Shown piece by piece: positions 61,939-64,000 of a stretch of DNA of 64,000 bases. The stretch spans positions 1-64,000 of the forward strand of contig NZ_RQVV01000013.1 in the NCBI RefSeq assembly GCF_009295515.1, read 5' to 3'. The notes beneath the pieces are model-generated. The model was given only the letters and a program-made list of their open reading frames with translations. It did not search any database and was not told where the DNA came from. Position numbers and translations under genes: made by a program. The stretch comes from Erwinia endophytica (GTDB lineage: Bacteria; Pseudomonadota; Gammaproteobacteria; Enterobacterales; Enterobacteriaceae). How positions within the stretch are numbered: position 1 is the stretch's first letter; each line of letters opens with the position of its first letter.

Positions 61939-62810
61939 GAAAACTTCGTCGTAGCATGTTATTTCTACCGGGTGCTAACGCCGCCATGCTCTCCACTGCC
62001 TTTGTCTATCGACCGGATTCAATCATGTTCGACCTGGAGGATGCGGTGGCTCTGCGTGAAAAAGACAGTGCGCGTTTGCTGGTATTTCATGCTCTGCAAC
62101 ATCCGATGTACCAGGATATCGAAACGGTGGTGCGGATCAACCCGTTGAATACACCATTTGGCTTGCCGGATCTGGAGGCGGTGGTCCGCGCGGGGGTTGA
62201 TGTGGTGCGTTTACCGAAAACGGATACCCCGGAAGATATTCACGAGCTGGAACGTCACCTGGCGCGTATCGAACGGGCTTGTGGGCGTGAAGTAGGCTCA
62301 ACCCGGTTAATGGCGGCGATAGAATCTGCAATTGGCGTGATTAACGCGGTGGCCATTGCCCGTAGTTCTCCACGTTTGATTGGTATTGCGTTGGCGGCCT
62401 TTGATTATGTGATGGATATGCAAACTGAGCGAGGCGACGGCACCGAGCTGTTTTATGCCCGCTGCGCCGTGTTGCATGCTGCCCGCGCGGCTGGCATTGA
62501 CGCCTTCGACGTGGTGTGGTCGGACGTGAATGATGAAGCCGGTTTCCTGCGGGAAGTTGAGTTGGCGCGCAAGATGGGTTTTAACGGTAAGTCGTTGATC
62601 AACCCGCGTCAAATTGAGCTCCTGCATAATGCTTACGCGCCAACCCAACAGGAAGTTGAGTACGCCCAACGGGTTATCGCAGCGGCAGAAGAGGGGGAAC
62701 GCAATGGCCTGGGAGTGGTGTCGCTAAACGGCAAAATGATCGACGCTCCTGTTATTAACCATGCCCAGAGGGTACTGGAACGTGCGGCTGCATCCGGCAT
62801 CCGTCGTTAA
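61935..62810 (+). CDS. citE: CitE, citrate lyase beta subunit (citryl-ACP lyase)
   Basis: A 291-residue HpcH/HpaI-fold lyase that splits citryl-ACP to oxaloacetate and acetyl-ACP. Landmarks are [65 protein letters not shown] and [11 protein letters not shown]. The start is a GTG at 61935, overlapping the citD stop. Length is normal. Confidence 0.93.
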   Translation: MRKLRRSMLFLPGANAAMLSTAFVYRPDSIMFDLEDAVALREKDSARLLVFHALQHPMYQDIETVVRINPLNTPFGLPDLEAVVRAGVDVVRLPKTDTPEDIHELERHLARIERACGREVGSTRLMAAIESAIGVINAVAIARSSPRLIGIALAAFDYVMDMQTERGDGTELFYARCAVLHAARAAGIDAFDVVWSDVNDEAGFLREVELARKMGFNGKSLINPRQIELLHNAYAPTQQEVEYAQRVIAAAEEGERNGLGVVSLNGKMIDAPVINHAQRVLERAAASGIRR

Positions 62811-62821
62811 GGACAGAAACC

Positions 62822-64000
62822 ATGAATCTCACAGAACTTCGCCAGATTAACCTTCCGCATTTGCCTGATTTAAAACTCTTTGACAGTGCCAGTGCGGCCA
62901 CCCCGTGGTTGGCGGAGGTGAATATGAAGCACCGACGTAAGCTGTGCGCGTCGCTGGAAGAGGCGATCACGCGCAGTGGATTGCAAGACGGTATGACTAT
63001 TTCATTCCACCACGCGTTTCGCGAAGGCGACCGGGTGATTAATCATGTGGTCGCCATGCTGGCGCGGTTGGGTTTTAAAAATCTGACACTGGCTTCCAGT
63101 TCGCTGATGGCCTGCAATGATGCACTGATCGAGCCTATTCAGAGCGGAGTGATCACTCGCATCTATACTTCCGGGCTACGCGGAAAGCTGGCTGAGGCCA
63201 TCTCTCATGGTTTAATGGACGAACCCGTGCAGATCCACTCACATGGCGGCCGTGTAAAACTGTTGCAGGATGGCGAGCTGAAAATTGATGTCGCTTTTCT
63301 TGGCGTACCGTGTAGCGATGAATTCGGTAACGCTAACGGCACACAGGGTCAATCTGCCTGCGGTTCATTGGGTTATGCGATGGTGGATGCCCAATTTGCT
63401 CAGAAAGTGATATTGCTGACCGAAGAACTGGTGCCGTTCCCCAATATGCCTGCCAGCCTCAGCCAGGATCAGGTGGATATGATAGTCCAGGTAGAGAGTG
63501 TAGGCGATGCGGAGAAAATCAGTGTTGGCGCCGCTCGTGTCACCAGCAACCCGCGCGAACTGATGATTGCCCGCTATGCGACGGAGGTGATTGAACACTC
63601 TGGCTATTTTAACGACGGTTTTTCCCTGCAGACGGGGTCTGGCGCGGCAGCAACGGCGGTGACCCAGTTTATGGCCGAGAAAATGGTGCGTCATGGCGTG
63701 AAAGCGCGTTTTGCCCTTGGTGGTATCACTGGCAGTCTGGTGGCGTTGCATGAGCAAGGGTTGATTGAAAAATTGCTTGATACCCAGTGCTTTGACGGTG
63801 TGGCGGCGGACTCTCTGCGCCGTAATCCGAACCACGTCGAAATCTCTACCAATGAGTACGCTAATCCTGGCAGTAAAGCGGCCTGCTGTGATCAACTGGA
63901 TGTGGTTATCCTCAGTGCGCTGGAGATTGATATCGACTTCAACGTCAATGTTATTACCGGATCTGATGGCGTGATGCGCGGGGCGTCTGGTGGTCACTGC
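62822..64000 (+). CDS. citF: CitF, citrate lyase alpha subunit (citrate CoA-transferase), 3' end beyond the window
   Basis: An open frame of 393 codons from the ATG at 62822 to the last base of the window with no stop. It would be about 505 residues when complete. It catalyses exchange of the acetyl-ACP for citryl-ACP. Landmarks are MTISFHHAFREGDRV, GVPCSDEFGNANGTQGQSAC and FSLQTGSGAAATAVTQFM, with GVMRGASGGHC at the end of the window. GGACAGAAACC precedes the start. citX and citG, if present, lie outside the window. Confidence 0.93.
   Translation, partial: MNLTELRQINLPHLPDLKLFDSASAATPWLAEVNMKHRRKLCASLEEAITRSGLQDGMTISFHHAFREGDRVINHVVAMLARLGFKNLTLASSSLMACNDALIEPIQSGVITRIYTSGLRGKLAEAISHGLMDEPVQIHSHGGRVKLLQDGELKIDVAFLGVPCSDEFGNANGTQGQSACGSLGYAMVDAQFAQKVILLTEELVPFPNMPASLSQDQVDMIVQVESVGDAEKISVGAARVTSNPRELMIARYATEVIEHSGYFNDGFSLQTGSGAAATAVTQFMAEKMVRHGVKARFALGGITGSLVALHEQGLIEKLLDTQCFDGVAADSLRRNPNHVEISTNEYANPGSKAACCDQLDVVILSALEIDIDFNVNVITGSDGVMRGASGGHC

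Noticed and set aside
1-64000. CRISPR arrays, tRNA or rRNA genes, replication origins
   Set aside because: No regularly spaced repeats, tRNA-like T-loop sequences, rRNA sequence or iteron clusters were seen on reading through the window.

Overview
The window is chromosomal DNA of a gamma-proteobacterium of the order Enterobacterales. BtsT, BtsS, AbgA, AbgR, FtnA, PBP2 and the citrate lyase proteins all resemble, from memory, their E. coli or Klebsiella counterparts closely. The pqqABCDEF operon, a KdgM-type porin and the citrate-fermentation genes point to a plant-, soil- or environment-associated member (Yersiniaceae/Pectobacteriaceae-like or Klebsiella-like) rather than E. coli itself. No genus is claimed.

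Layout. (1) 1-5.56 kb is an insertion-sequence graveyard around one AT-rich ketosynthase gene. It holds IS5-type and IS1-type remnants, a 5' fragment of an IS481-type transposase, and an IS66 element that was itself hit by an IS3-family element; both of the latter have since decayed. (2) 5.8-9.7 kb is the Anbu proteasome-like operon (ATP-grasp, alpha-E, transglutaminase, Anbu). (3) 9.9-15 kb is the pyruvate module: btsT plus a small YjiX-like protein, convergent with the btsSR two-component system. (4) 15.5-18 kb holds a KdgM-type porin with a KdgR-like box and a PAP2 acid phosphatase with a Pho box. (5) 18-22 kb holds abgA/abgR, a beheaded triheme cytochrome c and ftnA. (6) 22.3-24 kb is a decayed patch with an IS3 remnant, an Rpn-nuclease remnant, an orphan restriction-modification-type controller protein with C-boxes, and a Ner/Nlp regulator. 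(7) 24-31 kb is pqqABCDEF with an attenuator-like hairpin, plus an M19 dipeptidase. (8) 31.4-33.2 kb is a ModE-box-controlled molybdate/tungstate binding protein and permease without an ATPase. (9) 33.2-38.2 kb holds an AraC regulator, two MFS exporters, an MBL hydrolase and an Rdx/SelW-like protein. (10) 38.3-44.5 kb is the heme receptor and hmuSTUV behind a Fur-box-like site. (11) 44.6-46.5 kb is a stand-alone PBP2 gene. (12) 46.7-50.4 kb is a gene-poor AT-rich stretch with two regulators and one small CxxC protein. (13) 50.5-54.9 kb is an IolE-like isomerase, two Gfo/Idh/MocA oxidoreductases and a LacI regulator. (14) 55.7-64 kb is the citrate fermentation locus: citBA divergent from citS, an FAH-family gene, then citC, citD, citE and citF (citF runs off the window).

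How they work together. CitAB should sense citrate and switch on uptake (CitS) and cleavage (CitCDEF) to acetate and oxaloacetate. No oxaloacetate decarboxylase pump gene is in the window, and an FAH-superfamily gene sits where an oxaloacetate-handling enzyme would be expected. PQQ made by the pqq operon would serve periplasmic dehydrogenases; the cytochrome fragment at 20.5 kb may be the relic of one such system. Several transporters and enzymes carry recognisable upstream sites (ModE, PhoB, Fur, KdgR, possible CRP and CitB repeats), which support their assignments independently of the protein sequences.
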